35,458 bases of DNA from a virus. The stretch's first letter is position 1. Each line of letters starts with the position of its first letter. Positions 22,408 through 30,719 of this stretch are shown piece after piece. Under the pieces are notes generated by a model. The model saw nothing but the letters and a program-made list of their open reading frames with translations, made no database searches and was not told the origin of the DNA. The translations under genes were made by a program, and so were the position numbers. The DNA lies in the IMG/VR virus record IMGVR_UViG_3300007517_000020, positions 1 to 35,458 of that record. One strand, 5' to 3'.

Positions 22408-23614
22408 TTGGGCCGATGCTGCTGATGCTGCACTAACCGCAGCCCAAACGAATGGGCACGATTGTTGGTACATTGGTTACAACTACGACATGGCAGAACA
22501 GTACATTGCTGATGTCGCTACATGGGCTAGGGCTTACAACCTGGTAGCCAGCAAGGTAGAAGAAACGCTTATTGATGAAGATAACGACATATTAGCTTTT
22601 AGGGTACGGTTTGCTTCTGGGTTTAGAGTTACTGCTTTATCATCTCGCCCTACCAACCTCCGAAACAAAAAAGGCCGAATTGTTATAGATGAGGCCGCAT
22701 TCCACAACGATCTAGACGAATTACTGAAAGCTGCACTGGCTATCGTGATGTGGGGTGGCAGAGTTTCAATAATCAGCACACATAATGGGGCTGAGAATCC
22801 TTTCAACAAGTTGTTACTACAGATAGCTAATGGTCAAAAGAACTATAGTGTGCACACCTATCCGCTGAAGCGTGCGATCGCGGATGGTTTATATCAGAGA
22901 ATATGTCTAGTTACAAATGCCCCATATTCCATTGATGCAGAGTTTCAATGGGAGAATAACTTACGGGATATATATGGGGCGGCATCGGGGGAAGAGTTAG
23001 ACTGCATCCCTAACGTGCTGACAGGGCGCATATACGATGCTCTGATGCCCCACCACCTATTGAAGAACATGCCAGATATAAGCTGGGCCAAGACGGTGAT
23101 GGGTGTAGATTGGGGCGATGTTAACCCAGCATTGGCCGTGGCAGGTTGTGATCATGATGGGCATTGGGTAACGATTGAGCGATGGCACCCAATTGAGGGC
23201 GCTGTCGTTCCACCGCATGAGCATTTGTCTATGGCTAAAGAATTTGTAAAGCGGTGGAATATTCGCAGGGTGTGGTGTGGGCATGACCGACCAGCCACTA
23301 TTGATGAATGGCAAAAACAGCTAAATAGATATGGTTGCTTAGTCCAGAAAGCCTACAACAAAGTGGCAGAAGGAAACGCCGCTATTAATGATTTGCTTTC
23401 TAAAGATTATTTGCACTATTCCCCTCAATGTAGTGACCTGCATAAGCGAAGCGAAGTCTATCGAAGGGCAAAAGACCGCTTTAGCGTGTTTGTTGACGAA
23501 CCAGCTCCAGGGCAAGACGATCACGACATTGACGCGAATAGGTACGCGATCGCCTCCGAAGTTCTGACCCCCGAGGATGACGTTGCTTCACGCCTATCTG
23601 CCCTATCTGGCTAG
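22184..23614 (+). CDS. terL: Terminase large subunit
   Basis: A 476-residue protein. The Walker-A-like EKSRRIGISWA (residues 67-77), the Walker B RIVIDEAAFH (165-174), the coupling motif IISTHNG (about 197-202) and the nuclease metal site VDWGD (308-312) and DDHDIDANR near the C-terminus show the ATPase and RNase H-fold nuclease domains that package phage DNA. The GTG at 22184 follows GAGGTGG. The first 74 residues, including the Walker A site, are encoded in the same DNA as the small subunit's C-terminus, in another frame. Confidence 0.85.
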   Translation: MKLAALQKQLASTLQERSQISANLNDLDSPTKLLGLSDRKFWALMPPILLPYQAKWVQDKNPVKITEKSRRIGISWADAADAALTAAQTNGHDCWYIGYNYDMAEQYIADVATWARAYNLVASKVEETLIDEDNDILAFRVRFASGFRVTALSSRPTNLRNKKGRIVIDEAAFHNDLDELLKAALAIVMWGGRVSIISTHNGAENPFNKLLLQIANGQKNYSVHTYPLKRAIADGLYQRICLVTNAPYSIDAEFQWENNLRDIYGAASGEELDCIPNVLTGRIYDALMPHHLLKNMPDISWAKTVMGVDWGDVNPALAVAGCDHDGHWVTIERWHPIEGAVVPPHEHLSMAKEFVKRWNIRRVWCGHDRPATIDEWQKQLNRYGCLVQKAYNKVAEGNAAINDLLSKDYLHYSPQCSDLHKRSEVYRRAKDRFSVFVDEPAPGQDDHDIDANRYAIASEVLTPEDDVASRLSALSG

Positions 23615-23656
23615 GCTAGGGTAGCATAGGGGCAACCCTACCGCACCCACCACACC

Positions 23657-25192
23657 GTGACCGATACCCTTGAAGCCCTAAACCCAGAACTACATTATGA
23701 CTCGCTGATGACGGCGATCAGCAGCAGCGTCTTGGGCAACCGAGCCACGGGGCAAGGCGGGGCCAGAGATCCATTTACCCAAAACCAAGTAGGGCACGGG
23801 CCATTGCTCGGTGAGCAGGAATTGAGGGCGCTATACAGAGGCAGTTGGTTTATCCGCAGAATAGTGGAAATGTTGCCCCAGGATATGACCAGGGCGGGGG
23901 TTGATATCACGCTGCATGGCGATGCCGATGACCGCATGGTAAGCGCGGCTCAGCAGATATATCGGGACGGTGGCAGCGGGCAAAATCCCTACAACCGGCG
24001 GATGGGCTGCGGTGAATCGTTCCGTAAAGCAATGGTCTGGGCGCGGCTGTTTGGCCAAGGGTATTGTGTGATGAGGGTAAACGGTGCTGAAGACCCCTCA
24101 AAACCGCTAACCAAAGTCACTAGCTTTGAAGGGCTATCGGTGCTCGACCGCTATACCTTGCTGCCAGGGTTAGGCACTATCAACCCAGATAGGCCGGAAT
24201 TTTACCGTGTAGCTCGCAATGAATCGCCGGGTGAATTTGACACCGCCGCACGGCTAGGGCAAGGTATTCACGAAAGCCGGGTGTTGGTTTTCAGCGGGGC
24301 CATGATTCACCCCTACGATATTCAGATCGAAGGCGATGGCGGGCACGATTCCGTCATCCAACAGATGTATGAGGTCTTCTGCCGTCACTACCAGGCCAAA
24401 ACTGCGATCAGCAAAGGGCTGGATAGCTACAGCCTGTTTAAGGTGGCGATCTCAGGGCTGAGCACTTTGATGCAGGCCCCGAACGGCACCGCCACCCTGA
24501 CCGCCTACCTCAACACCGTGGCTCAGCAGATGAGCCTAAATAATATATTGGTGCAAGATTCTGAGGCCAGCAATAGCGAGTTTCAAGAGCGCACCTTTAC
24601 GGGTGTTGCTGACAATTTTAGGTTCTTTCTCGAAGAACTTGCAGCCGCCAGTGGATACCCCCACTACAAAGTTTTTGGCAGCGTGGACAAGGCGGGGCTA
24701 GCCGATAGCGGCGGGGCTGAGAGTCGCGCCTATGCCGAGACTGTCAACGGCAATCAGAGCAACGACTTTGGCGATAATCATCGCAGACTATTTCACGGCA
24801 TTTTTGAAAGCCTCGGCCCGGTGCCAACAGACTGGGAAGTTGAATATCCGAGCATCTATGTCCCAACGCCTGAAGAGGTGGCGGCGCTAGAAAAGACCAG
24901 GGCGGAAACCTACAAAACCCTGGTGGGGGCGTCCATCGTAACCAAATCGCAGGTGTACCAGGCTATTGCCACCGGGCAGCCCCTAGAGAATGTATGCGAA
25001 CCCCTTGATGATTCCGATGTGCTGACCATCATTGATGAGGTTGAGCAGGTAGTTGCCCCAGCCGAAGACCCCGCCGCCGCGCCAGTGGTAGAACCCGAGA
25101 CGGGGGGTGTGGTAGAGACGAGGGGCGCAGAGACGGAGGATGCGATCGCGCTAGATTCTGGGGATGCCCTCCCAAAGCCGCAGCCCCTCTAA
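23657..25192 (+). CDS. Portal protein (DUF1073 type)
   Basis: A 511-residue protein. The region ELRALYRGSWFIRRIVEMLP (about residues 55-75), the PQDMTRAG motif and the long helical middle are typical of the DUF1073 portal family of tailed phages. It would form the dodecameric channel at the head vertex. The C-terminus is acidic and Pro-rich and varies. The start is a GTG with no clear ribosome site 42 bp after the terminase stop. The family also includes proteins annotated as anti-CBASS Acb1-like, but length and context argue for portal. Confidence 0.8.
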   Translation: MTDTLEALNPELHYDSLMTAISSSVLGNRATGQGGARDPFTQNQVGHGPLLGEQELRALYRGSWFIRRIVEMLPQDMTRAGVDITLHGDADDRMVSAAQQIYRDGGSGQNPYNRRMGCGESFRKAMVWARLFGQGYCVMRVNGAEDPSKPLTKVTSFEGLSVLDRYTLLPGLGTINPDRPEFYRVARNESPGEFDTAARLGQGIHESRVLVFSGAMIHPYDIQIEGDGGHDSVIQQMYEVFCRHYQAKTAISKGLDSYSLFKVAISGLSTLMQAPNGTATLTAYLNTVAQQMSLNNILVQDSEASNSEFQERTFTGVADNFRFFLEELAAASGYPHYKVFGSVDKAGLADSGGAESRAYAETVNGNQSNDFGDNHRRLFHGIFESLGPVPTDWEVEYPSIYVPTPEEVAALEKTRAETYKTLVGASIVTKSQVYQAIATGQPLENVCEPLDDSDVLTIIDEVEQVVAPAEDPAAAPVVEPETGGVVETRGAETEDAIALDSGDALPKPQPL

Positions 25193-25230
25193 GGGGCGAT
25201 GCTGACCTATTCATCCCTTCAGCCCGTGGG

Positions 25231-26106
25231 TTGACCCGTGACGAGGTGCGGCGCATCGTTCGCGAGCTCGAGACCCAAGAGCAGATTGACGCATTCTTAG
25301 CCGACTGGTCACCCCCTGAAGATGACCCAGTGTTGCCCGCATTGCTTACCGCCACTACCGACGAATCAGAGTTAATGGATGCGGTGATCGCCCTGGGGGT
25401 GTCGGGGTCTATATTGCTAGCGCTTGCCACTACAGGGCGCTACACAGTGCTACAACTCGAAGTGCCTGAAGGTTGGCCGGTGCTATCATTGCGCGACCGA
25501 TACAGCAGGGCGCGTGAAGGGATTGCCGCCGCCGACCGTGGCACCATTGGCCCTGATGCACTGGCCCAATACCGGGGCCAACTTGACGAATACTACAAGG
25601 GCAAGACCCGTGGGCATGGTGAGGCGCTGGCGGGTAGTGACATTGACCTAGCAGAATATCACCGCCGTATGGCTCGGGATATCAGCGAGGCCCACACCGT
25701 ACACCGTAAGCTAGGCCAAGGCATCCTAGGGCCATCGGCAGACCAAGAGCTACAAGACACCATTGATGAGCAGCTAGGGTATCTCAGCCGAATGGTTGGG
25801 CAAATAGAGGATGGCGGGCTAACCCCCGCGCAGATAGCCGACCGCAGCGGGCGATATGGGGCCAATGGTGGTCTATCGTTCAATATGGGCATGGCCGCTG
25901 CCACCGCTGCGATCGCATCAACAGAGCAACGATTCCTGGGTAGCTGTAGCCCCCATTGCCGAGATTGCCTAGACTACGCCGCTCAAGGCATGGTAGCAGT
26001 GGGGTCGTTGCCATTGCCCAGACAAAAATGCCGCTGCTCTGAGAATTGTTGTTGTCAGTTAATTAGATATGATCTGCTGGGGTCGGCGGTGGGGTGGGTG
26101 GGTTAG
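25231..26106 (+). CDS. Phage head morphogenesis protein (SPP1 gp7-like)
   Basis: A 291-residue protein. The helical core (residues about 90-200) is followed by a C-terminal zinc-binding part: CSPHCRDC then RQKCRCSENCCC, the CxxC...CxC pattern of phage minor head proteins. It would bind the portal and take part in early capsid assembly. The only start seen in the frame is a TTG at 25231 with no clear ribosome site. The frame is open upstream and reads DADLFIPSARG before LTRDEVRRIV, which is continuous with the protein's style, so the true start or a link to the portal may lie upstream. Confidence 0.75.
   Translation: MTRDEVRRIVRELETQEQIDAFLADWSPPEDDPVLPALLTATTDESELMDAVIALGVSGSILLALATTGRYTVLQLEVPEGWPVLSLRDRYSRAREGIAAADRGTIGPDALAQYRGQLDEYYKGKTRGHGEALAGSDIDLAEYHRRMARDISEAHTVHRKLGQGILGPSADQELQDTIDEQLGYLSRMVGQIEDGGLTPAQIADRSGRYGANGGLSFNMGMAAATAAIASTEQRFLGSCSPHCRDCLDYAAQGMVAVGSLPLPRQKCRCSENCCCQLIRYDLLGSAVGWVG
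26077..26106. repeat. 30-bp direct repeat, copy 1
   Basis: Identical to 26399-26428. It forms the 3' end of the head-morphogenesis gene (codons LGSAVGWVG and stop) and the downstream flank of the minus-strand gene at 26108-26377. Confidence 0.9.
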
Positions 26107-26107
26107 C

Positions 26108-26377
26108 TCATTGGTAATAGAATGACTCAGGGCTGGGTTCTCTACTCGTACCAGGTGCCACTGCCTCCTGATTCAAATCGTAATCGCTTAACTGATCTAG
26201 AAGTCTTTCATACTCGTCAAAATCGCCAGCTATGATCGCAGCCAATGGTGGATTTATCCTGCAAATATACTCTGGGGGGCCATCTGGATATTCTTCCATT
26301 GCCCGAATAGCGGTGTCCTGAAAGTCTTGCAGTATCTTAGCCTGCCACCGCTTCGGTAGTCTGTAGAGGTCAGACAC
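26108..26377 (-). CDS. Accessory gene A, hypothetical (89 aa)
   Basis: A GTG at 26377 follows GGAGG at 5 nt. The product (initiator Met, SDLYRLPKRWQAKILQDF...) starts with a helical part, is acidic, and ends in a Ser/Pro-rich tail. The function is unknown. The gene lies between two copies of a 30-bp repeat and has the same 18-bp upstream flank as the next gene, which suggests it entered as a cassette. Confidence 0.55.
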   Translation of the reverse strand: MSDLYRLPKRWQAKILQDFQDTAIRAMEEYPDGPPEYICRINPPLAAIIAGDFDEYERLLDQLSDYDLNQEAVAPGTSREPSPESFYYQ

Positions 26378-26393
26378 TAAATCCTCCAATATT
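26376..26393. repeat. 18-bp repeat with ribosome site, copy 1
   Basis: Exact match to 26637-26654. On the minus strand it carries AATATTGGAGGATTTAGT, the GGAGG ribosome site of the genes at 26108 and 26396. Confidence 0.85.
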
Positions 26394-26395
26394 AC

Positions 26396-26635
26396 TTACT
26401 GGGGTCGGCGGTGGGGTGGGTGGGTTAGATAGGTGATGGCTGTCAGCATCGGCGGCGGGGTGCATGTGTCAAAAGGTGGGACGGTCTTGCGGGGCGTGGG
26501 GGTGGGCTCGTTCAGAATCCTTTGATAATCCTTTTCGGAAATCGCAAGGCTGAATAATGAGTCGGCGACAAATTCTCCATTGACTCGCGTTCCACTGTAG
26601 ATAACGCTAACTTTGACGGTCTCAATATCATCCAT
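26396..26635 (-). CDS. Accessory gene B, hypothetical (79 aa)
   Basis: The ATG at 26635 (MDDIETVKVSVIYS) is preceded by GGAGGATTTAGTA. The protein has a strand-rich N-terminus and a Pro-rich tail with PTPTPRKTVPP. Its 3' end is formed by the second copy of the 30-bp repeat. No family is recognised. Confidence 0.5.
   Translation of the reverse strand: MDDIETVKVSVIYSGTRVNGEFVADSLFSLAISEKDYQRILNEPTPTPRKTVPPFDTCTPPPMLTAITYLTHPPHRRPQ
26399..26428. repeat. 30-bp direct repeat, copy 2
   Basis: Identical to 26077-26106, 322 bp away. It covers the 3' end of accessory gene B and separates it from accessory gene A. Confidence 0.9.
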
Positions 26636-26636
26636 T

Positions 26637-26654
26637 ACTAAATCCTCCAATATT
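26637..26654. repeat. 18-bp repeat with ribosome site, copy 2
   Basis: Identical to 26376-26393. It overlaps the end of the helix-turn-helix gene at 26638-26856 and provides the ribosome site of accessory gene B. Confidence 0.85.
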
Positions 26655-26856
26655 CCATATCAACTCCAAGGGCATCGCACAATGACCCCAGCGATTCAGT
26701 GGGGATACTGCCTGTGATTTGCCAATACCTAACGGTGTAGTAGGGGCGTTCCATCTTGCGGGCCAACTCTGACAGCGGCATCGTAGGGCAGTGCAATGCC
26801 CTCGCTAATTGGAGCTTGACCTTTAGCTGTACCGATGGGGATTGGATCACTGACAA
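26638..26856 (-). CDS. Helix-turn-helix (XRE-like) protein (72 aa)
   Basis: LSELARKMERPYYTVRYWQI (about residues 28-47) and SLGSLCDALGVDME read as the helix-turn-helix and last helix of a small XRE protein. It may repress the head operon or its own. The TTG at 26856 or the GTG at 26850 could be the start. It diverges from the protease-scaffold gene. Confidence 0.6.
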   Translation of the reverse strand: MSVIQSPSVQLKVKLQLARALHCPTMPLSELARKMERPYYTVRYWQITGSIPTESLGSLCDALGVDMEYWRI

Positions 26857-26928
26857 ATACTCTTAAACCTGCGCTAATTCTAGCCTATACCCGGCTCACC
26901 GCTGCAAGTGGCGGCTAGTGTTGGGGCT

Positions 26929-28107
26929 ATGTCCCTACGCTTTGATAGAGCCAGCCTAAATGATGTGGAGCGGTTGCCCGATGGGCGGCTCAGAGTTCGG
27001 GCAACGTTTAGCCGGGTGGGGCCACTCAACTACTTGCGGGCCGATGGCAGTTTTCAGCAGGAAATTGTCACGCCTGAAGAATTATTCCGTGAGGATTCGC
27101 TGGCAACGGCGGGCCTTGCTGTTGTCACTCTTGGCCATCCCCCCGATGGCGTAGTGACACCAAAGAACTGGAAAAAATACGGTGTTGGGGCCAGCGGTTC
27201 TGAGATCAAAGCCAACCGCGTCGATGGCCTAGTGTCGGTCGTCTTTGTCGTTGGCGATGAGGAGGCTATCGAAGCGGTTGAGGAGGGCCGCGCCACTGAG
27301 GTATCGGCAGGCTACAGCACAACCGTAGTGCAGCGGGGCGATGGGCTGTTCTATCAAACCGACAGGCAATACAACCATCTGGCCCTAGTCGAGCGCGGTA
27401 GGGCTGGCCCCACCGTGAGGCTACACCTGGACGCTGCCGATGACTGGGCATGGCAGCAGGCCGATGACGACGACGATCAAACCACTAACGCCGATGGAGG
27501 CTGTATGAAGTACAAAGGTTTTGAAATGGATGAGGGCGCGGTTGACGCTTTCAAAAAGATGGAGGCCGATATGGCAGCCATTAAAGAAGACATGAAGGGT
27601 ATGAAGACCAAAAAGGATGCTCTTGAGGGCAACCGCATTGAAACCCTAGAGGGTGAAAACGAGGGGCTAAAACTTAGCCTTGATTCACTCACCGCAGAAC
27701 TGGCCACTCGCATGGATGCCACCGCTGTTGAGGCTGCTGCTACGGCCCGCATGGATGCCTACGCTGAGTGCCTCCCATTGCTTCCCGATAGCGTTAACTT
27801 TGATGCCACCATGGCCCCTATTGACTGGCGCAAAGCTGCGATCACTGCCCATAACAAAACCGTGAATCTTGACAACAAGAGCGATGACTTTGTGAATGGC
27901 ATGTTTGAGGTCATGCAATCGGTTGGCACTTCCGTAGTGGCCAAGACCGATGCGGCTGCAACTGCTGACTTCCGCCGGGTGCTAGAGGGCGCGGCTGTCG
28001 GCGGTGACCACAATGGCGCGAGCCTGACCCGTGATGATAGTGCCGAGTTTGAGTCTCAGCAACGGGCTGATGAAGACGAAATCCACAAACTATGGGGGGC
28101 TAAGTAA
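26929..28107 (+). CDS. Capsid maturation protease/scaffold (DUF2213)
   Basis: A 392-residue protein. The N-terminal part starts MSLRFDRASL and has LAVVTLGHPP, VSAGYSTTVV and the NHLALVERGRAGPTVRL motif of the DUF2213 phage proteases. After an acidic linker (DDDDDQ) comes a coiled coil (about residues 195-260) typical of scaffolds. A GGAGG site with an in-frame ATG at 27505 lies at the junction and would give the scaffold alone (about 200 residues). I chose ATG 26929 over GTG 26908 because family members start at the equivalent place. Confidence 0.75.
   Translation: MSLRFDRASLNDVERLPDGRLRVRATFSRVGPLNYLRADGSFQQEIVTPEELFREDSLATAGLAVVTLGHPPDGVVTPKNWKKYGVGASGSEIKANRVDGLVSVVFVVGDEEAIEAVEEGRATEVSAGYSTTVVQRGDGLFYQTDRQYNHLALVERGRAGPTVRLHLDAADDWAWQQADDDDDQTTNADGGCMKYKGFEMDEGAVDAFKKMEADMAAIKEDMKGMKTKKDALEGNRIETLEGENEGLKLSLDSLTAELATRMDATAVEAAATARMDAYAECLPLLPDSVNFDATMAPIDWRKAAITAHNKTVNLDNKSDDFVNGMFEVMQSVGTSVVAKTDAAATADFRRVLEGAAVGGDHNGASLTRDDSAEFESQQRADEDEIHKLWGAK
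27496..27507 (+). promoter_or_regulatory. Internal ribosome site for nested scaffold
   Basis: GGAGG followed after 4 nt by ATG, in frame with the protease gene, at the end of the acidic linker. It gives MKYKGFEMDEG..., the usual start of a scaffold. Confidence 0.5.
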
Positions 28108-28619
28108 TGTTTGGTTCTTACACTGATGTTCAAGACAAAGACCTGGTGGCAGGCTCTCAGTTCAAAGTTACCCAGGGCGCTAACCCTGTCTCTCTGATTA
28201 ATGGCGGGGCGGGTGTCATCGCCGCCGGGTTCGGTGTGGTTTATGGCGCGGTTGCAGGTGAGGCAATTCTCCCTGCTGGCGCTGGCGTGTTTGCAGGCGT
28301 TGTCGCCTTGCCTCACACCATTGAGGTTCGCGCTGCTGGGTCTGTGGGCGCATCCCTTGACGCGGGCGGGCGCTATGGCTACCCCGTCAACTACGAGATG
28401 GCGGTTGCTCAGGGCGATACCTGGGCTGTATGGGTAGACGGCACCGTTGTTCAAGGCAACCCCGTATTCCTCAATCACACGGTCGCGACTTCTGTAATCG
28501 GTGCATTCCGCGCCACTGCCAACAGCGCCAATGCTCAAGCGGTGCCTAACGCGGTCTTTGTGCTGGGCGCTGTCGGCACCGCTGCCAACCTGGCTGTTGC
28601 TGTAATTCAATTTAACTAG
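28107..28619 (+). CDS. Capsid decoration/structural cement protein
   Basis: A 170-residue, strand-rich protein, low in charged residues with an AGVIAAGFGVVYGAVAGEA stretch, like the DUF2190/decoration proteins that lie before the major capsid gene in many phages. The stop of the scaffold gene overlaps its ATG (TAATG). Role by position and composition. Confidence 0.6.
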   Translation: MFGSYTDVQDKDLVAGSQFKVTQGANPVSLINGGAGVIAAGFGVVYGAVAGEAILPAGAGVFAGVVALPHTIEVRAAGSVGASLDAGGRYGYPVNYEMAVAQGDTWAVWVDGTVVQGNPVFLNHTVATSVIGAFRATANSANAQAVPNAVFVLGAVGTAANLAVAVIQFN

Positions 28620-28631
28620 GGAGATAATCAA

Positions 28632-29612
28632 ATGCCTACTGGTGGCTCTGTTACGTTCAGACGATTACAGCAACGGAAAAACGAGGCATTGCGCGAGCGT
28701 CGGCAGCCTAAACGGTTTGCTGATTCAACCTTTGTGCCAACGTCGTTTGACATTCGCCCTGGCGCTCGTACTTTTGTGCAAGACCGGGTGCAAGAGTTTG
28801 GCCAAGCGCTTGTACTGTCCCCCGATGCCGCTGATTTTCCCCTGGTGGAAATCAAGGTTGATGAGGTGGAATATAGGATCTTTATGATCGGCGCGGGGTA
28901 CAAGCTGACCTATGGCGAAACTCAGGCCCAAGGGTTTGCAGAAGCCAACGGCCAGCAGTTTGGCACCCGCGATGTAAAGATGGGCACCGTGGTTACAGTC
29001 ATCACTGAGAAGATGAATGACCTGGCCGCGTTTGGTGATACCCGGCTGGGCATTACCGGGGCGTTAAATGATACGGGGGTAACGCTGGTAAACTCGTCAT
29101 TCAACCCCTACGACCGTGCGACAAATACGGCTGAAGCGGTAGCGGCTTGGTTCCTTGATTCGGTTGGCGGCATCGCGGTATCTACCAACAATGCTGAGTA
29201 TCCGACCACCGCAGTGATAGCTACTGAGTTGTGGAATGAACTATCGGCGCGGCTAATGCCGCAGACTGGCGAGACCGTCCTTAGCGTCATTTTGCGTACC
29301 CAGCGCGAAGCCGCTAGCCAGAATCAAAACGGGATCACCGACATATTTCGCTCTACAGAGTGTCGGTCGGTGAACCTAGAGGCCAATGGCGCACAGTCGG
29401 CAGCAACCAACAAAGATCGGATCTGGCTATACCCCCAGTTTTCATATATTCTGGAAAAACATGCCCTTGCTGGTGTGATCCAGTCATATCCTGAAGATTG
29501 GTGCGGCCAGGGGGCGGGTTATAAAACCTACCCTATGTTTGGCTGCCAGTCGCAGTTGATCTACAACTTCCCCGCCGCGATCCGCTATGTTGACCACCCT
29601 AAGAAGTCGTAG
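28632..29612 (+). CDS. Major capsid protein (DUF2184 family)
   Basis: A 326-residue protein. The C-terminal part (HALAGVIQSYPEDWCGQGAG, then YPMFGCQSQLIYNFP) and the central ADFPLVEIKVDEVEYRIFM stretch are typical of DUF2184/HK97-fold capsid proteins. It is encoded after the decoration gene with AGGGAGATAA before the ATG. It should form the icosahedral shell. Confidence 0.8.
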   Translation: MPTGGSVTFRRLQQRKNEALRERRQPKRFADSTFVPTSFDIRPGARTFVQDRVQEFGQALVLSPDAADFPLVEIKVDEVEYRIFMIGAGYKLTYGETQAQGFAEANGQQFGTRDVKMGTVVTVITEKMNDLAAFGDTRLGITGALNDTGVTLVNSSFNPYDRATNTAEAVAAWFLDSVGGIAVSTNNAEYPTTAVIATELWNELSARLMPQTGETVLSVILRTQREAASQNQNGITDIFRSTECRSVNLEANGAQSAATNKDRIWLYPQFSYILEKHALAGVIQSYPEDWCGQGAGYKTYPMFGCQSQLIYNFPAAIRYVDHPKKS

Positions 29613-29620
29613 GTTACTAG

Positions 29621-30007
29621 ATGCCCATTGTTATCTACAAGTCTGAGAATTGTTACCCCCAGCGAACGGGTGCGCTTGCCTTTGACGGCATTCAGCTAAC
29701 GCCGGGGGTGAACCACCTTTCTGATGCCGACCTTGCCAAGCTACAGGCTCACCCCGACTTTGGGGCATACCAAGAGCGCAAGGCGTTGTCGGTGAAAGAG
29801 AGTGAGCCAGACAAAGAAGTGCAGACGGTGCCACTGTCTGAGGTGCCCAAAGACCTCAGCGCCTACAACGTGAGCGAGGCTGACGACATCGTGGATAATA
29901 CCCATGATGTTGATGTGCTCAACCGATGGCTGATTGGCGAAACCCGATCAACGGTGCGGAAAAACATCACTCAGCGGAAAAAGGCCATTGAGTCTGGGGT
30001 GATTTAA
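29621..30007 (+). CDS. Hypothetical head protein (128 aa)
   Basis: A strand-rich N-terminus (VIYKSENCYPQRTGALAFDG) is followed by an acidic linker and a C-terminal helical part (VDVLNRWLIGETRSTVRKNI) like the HeH/LEM-type helices found in small head proteins. Position between capsid and head-completion genes suggests a head-assembly role. Confidence 0.55.
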   Translation: MPIVIYKSENCYPQRTGALAFDGIQLTPGVNHLSDADLAKLQAHPDFGAYQERKALSVKESEPDKEVQTVPLSEVPKDLSAYNVSEADDIVDNTHDVDVLNRWLIGETRSTVRKNITQRKKAIESGVI

Positions 30008-30009
30008 CG

Positions 30010-30384
30010 ATGGCGGTGCTTTTTGACACTTTCACCATCGACTTTCCTCAGTTCACTACGGTGGATGAGGATGCTTTCGATTCGGCGCTGGCGATCGCAC
30101 GGTTGCTGGCCAGCGCCGACGCATGGGGCGAACTAGCCGACCGCGCCCACTCGCTGCTGACGGCTCACATGCTTGCCCTCCGTGCCCAAGCTGGGCTATC
30201 TGGGGGGCGCAGCACAGGCAACCTAACCGGCGTTCGCATCCCAAGTGAGGTTGACTATTCATTCAGCAACACCGCAACCAGCGGGGCCAAAAGTAGCGGC
30301 GATGAAGGGCTGAAAAGCACAACCTATGGCCAAGAGTTTTTACAACTGAAACAATTTAAGTTTTTGCCCTTTGGCATCTTTTAG
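30010..30384 (+). CDS. Head-tail adaptor (DUF4054)
   Basis: A 124-residue protein: DFPQFTTVDEDAFDSALAIA, WGELADRAHSLLTAHMLALR, SVDYSF-like VDYSFSNT and TTYGQEFLQL are the conserved blocks of the DUF4054 adaptor family. It would sit on the portal and close the head. A terminator follows. Confidence 0.75.
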   Translation: MAVLFDTFTIDFPQFTTVDEDAFDSALAIARLLASADAWGELADRAHSLLTAHMLALRAQAGLSGGRSTGNLTGVRIPSEVDYSFSNTATSGAKSSGDEGLKSTTYGQEFLQLKQFKFLPFGIF

Positions 30385-30409
30385 CGTTCACTGAGAACAC
30401 CTAAACCCT

Positions 30410-30438
30410 ACCCCTGGCTACGGTCAGGGGTTTCTTTT
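30410..30438 (+). terminator. Terminator of the head operon
   Basis: A 7-bp inverted repeat (ACCCCTG 30410-30416 / CAGGGGT 30425-30431), 8-nt loop, then TTCTTTT. It follows the DUF4054 stop. Confidence 0.7.
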
Positions 30439-30450
30439 GGGCAATGAAAA

Positions 30451-30467
30451 GCCCCTCGGTTGAGGGG
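30451..30467. repeat. Hairpin spacer R1 (GCCCCTC-GGTT-GAGGGG)
   Basis: First of five related hairpins in the accessory array; it lies 13 bp past the stop of the 55-aa gene at 30481. Confidence 0.8.
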
Positions 30468-30480
30468 TGGGTGGTGGGTG

Positions 30481-30648
30481 CTAGAGTCCAGTTGCTGCCT
30501 TGAACGCGGCCAAGTCGTCGCCATCCAGGTCATAATCTCTGCCGCTGGTCATGTAGACCACCCAGCACTCAGGATCTCGGCGGTCAATTTCAGAGATTTG
30601 GGCCAGAACCAGTGTGAAGCCAGAGTCAGAGAAGGTGAAGAATTTCAT
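30481..30648 (-). CDS. Small acidic protein (55 aa)
   Basis: The frame begins MKFFTFSDSGFTLVLAQISE and ends with DYDLDGDDLAAFKAATGL. Its start follows an AAGAG and hairpin spacer R2, its stop precedes spacer R1. No family is recognised. Confidence 0.5.
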   Translation of the reverse strand: MKFFTFSDSGFTLVLAQISEIDRRDPECWVVYMTSGRDYDLDGDDLAAFKAATGL

Positions 30649-30674
30649 GGGTTAGTGCTCTTTTTATTTGTGCG

Positions 30675-30719
30675 GTGAGAGTGAACGGTAGCCCTCGGTT
30701 GAGGGGCGGGGGTAGGTTA
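30675..30719. repeat. Hairpin spacer R2
   Basis: Contains GTGAGAGTGAACGGTAG followed by CCCTCGGTTGAGGG (core 30691-30707) and ends at the stop of the GGDEF gene. The left part matches R5 exactly over 14 bases. Confidence 0.8.

Noticed and set aside
23657-25192. Anti-CBASS Acb1 enzyme instead of portal
   Set aside because: Some DUF1073 proteins have this label, but length, place after the large terminase and the structural motifs fit a portal; the 2H phosphodiesterase HxT motifs were not seen.
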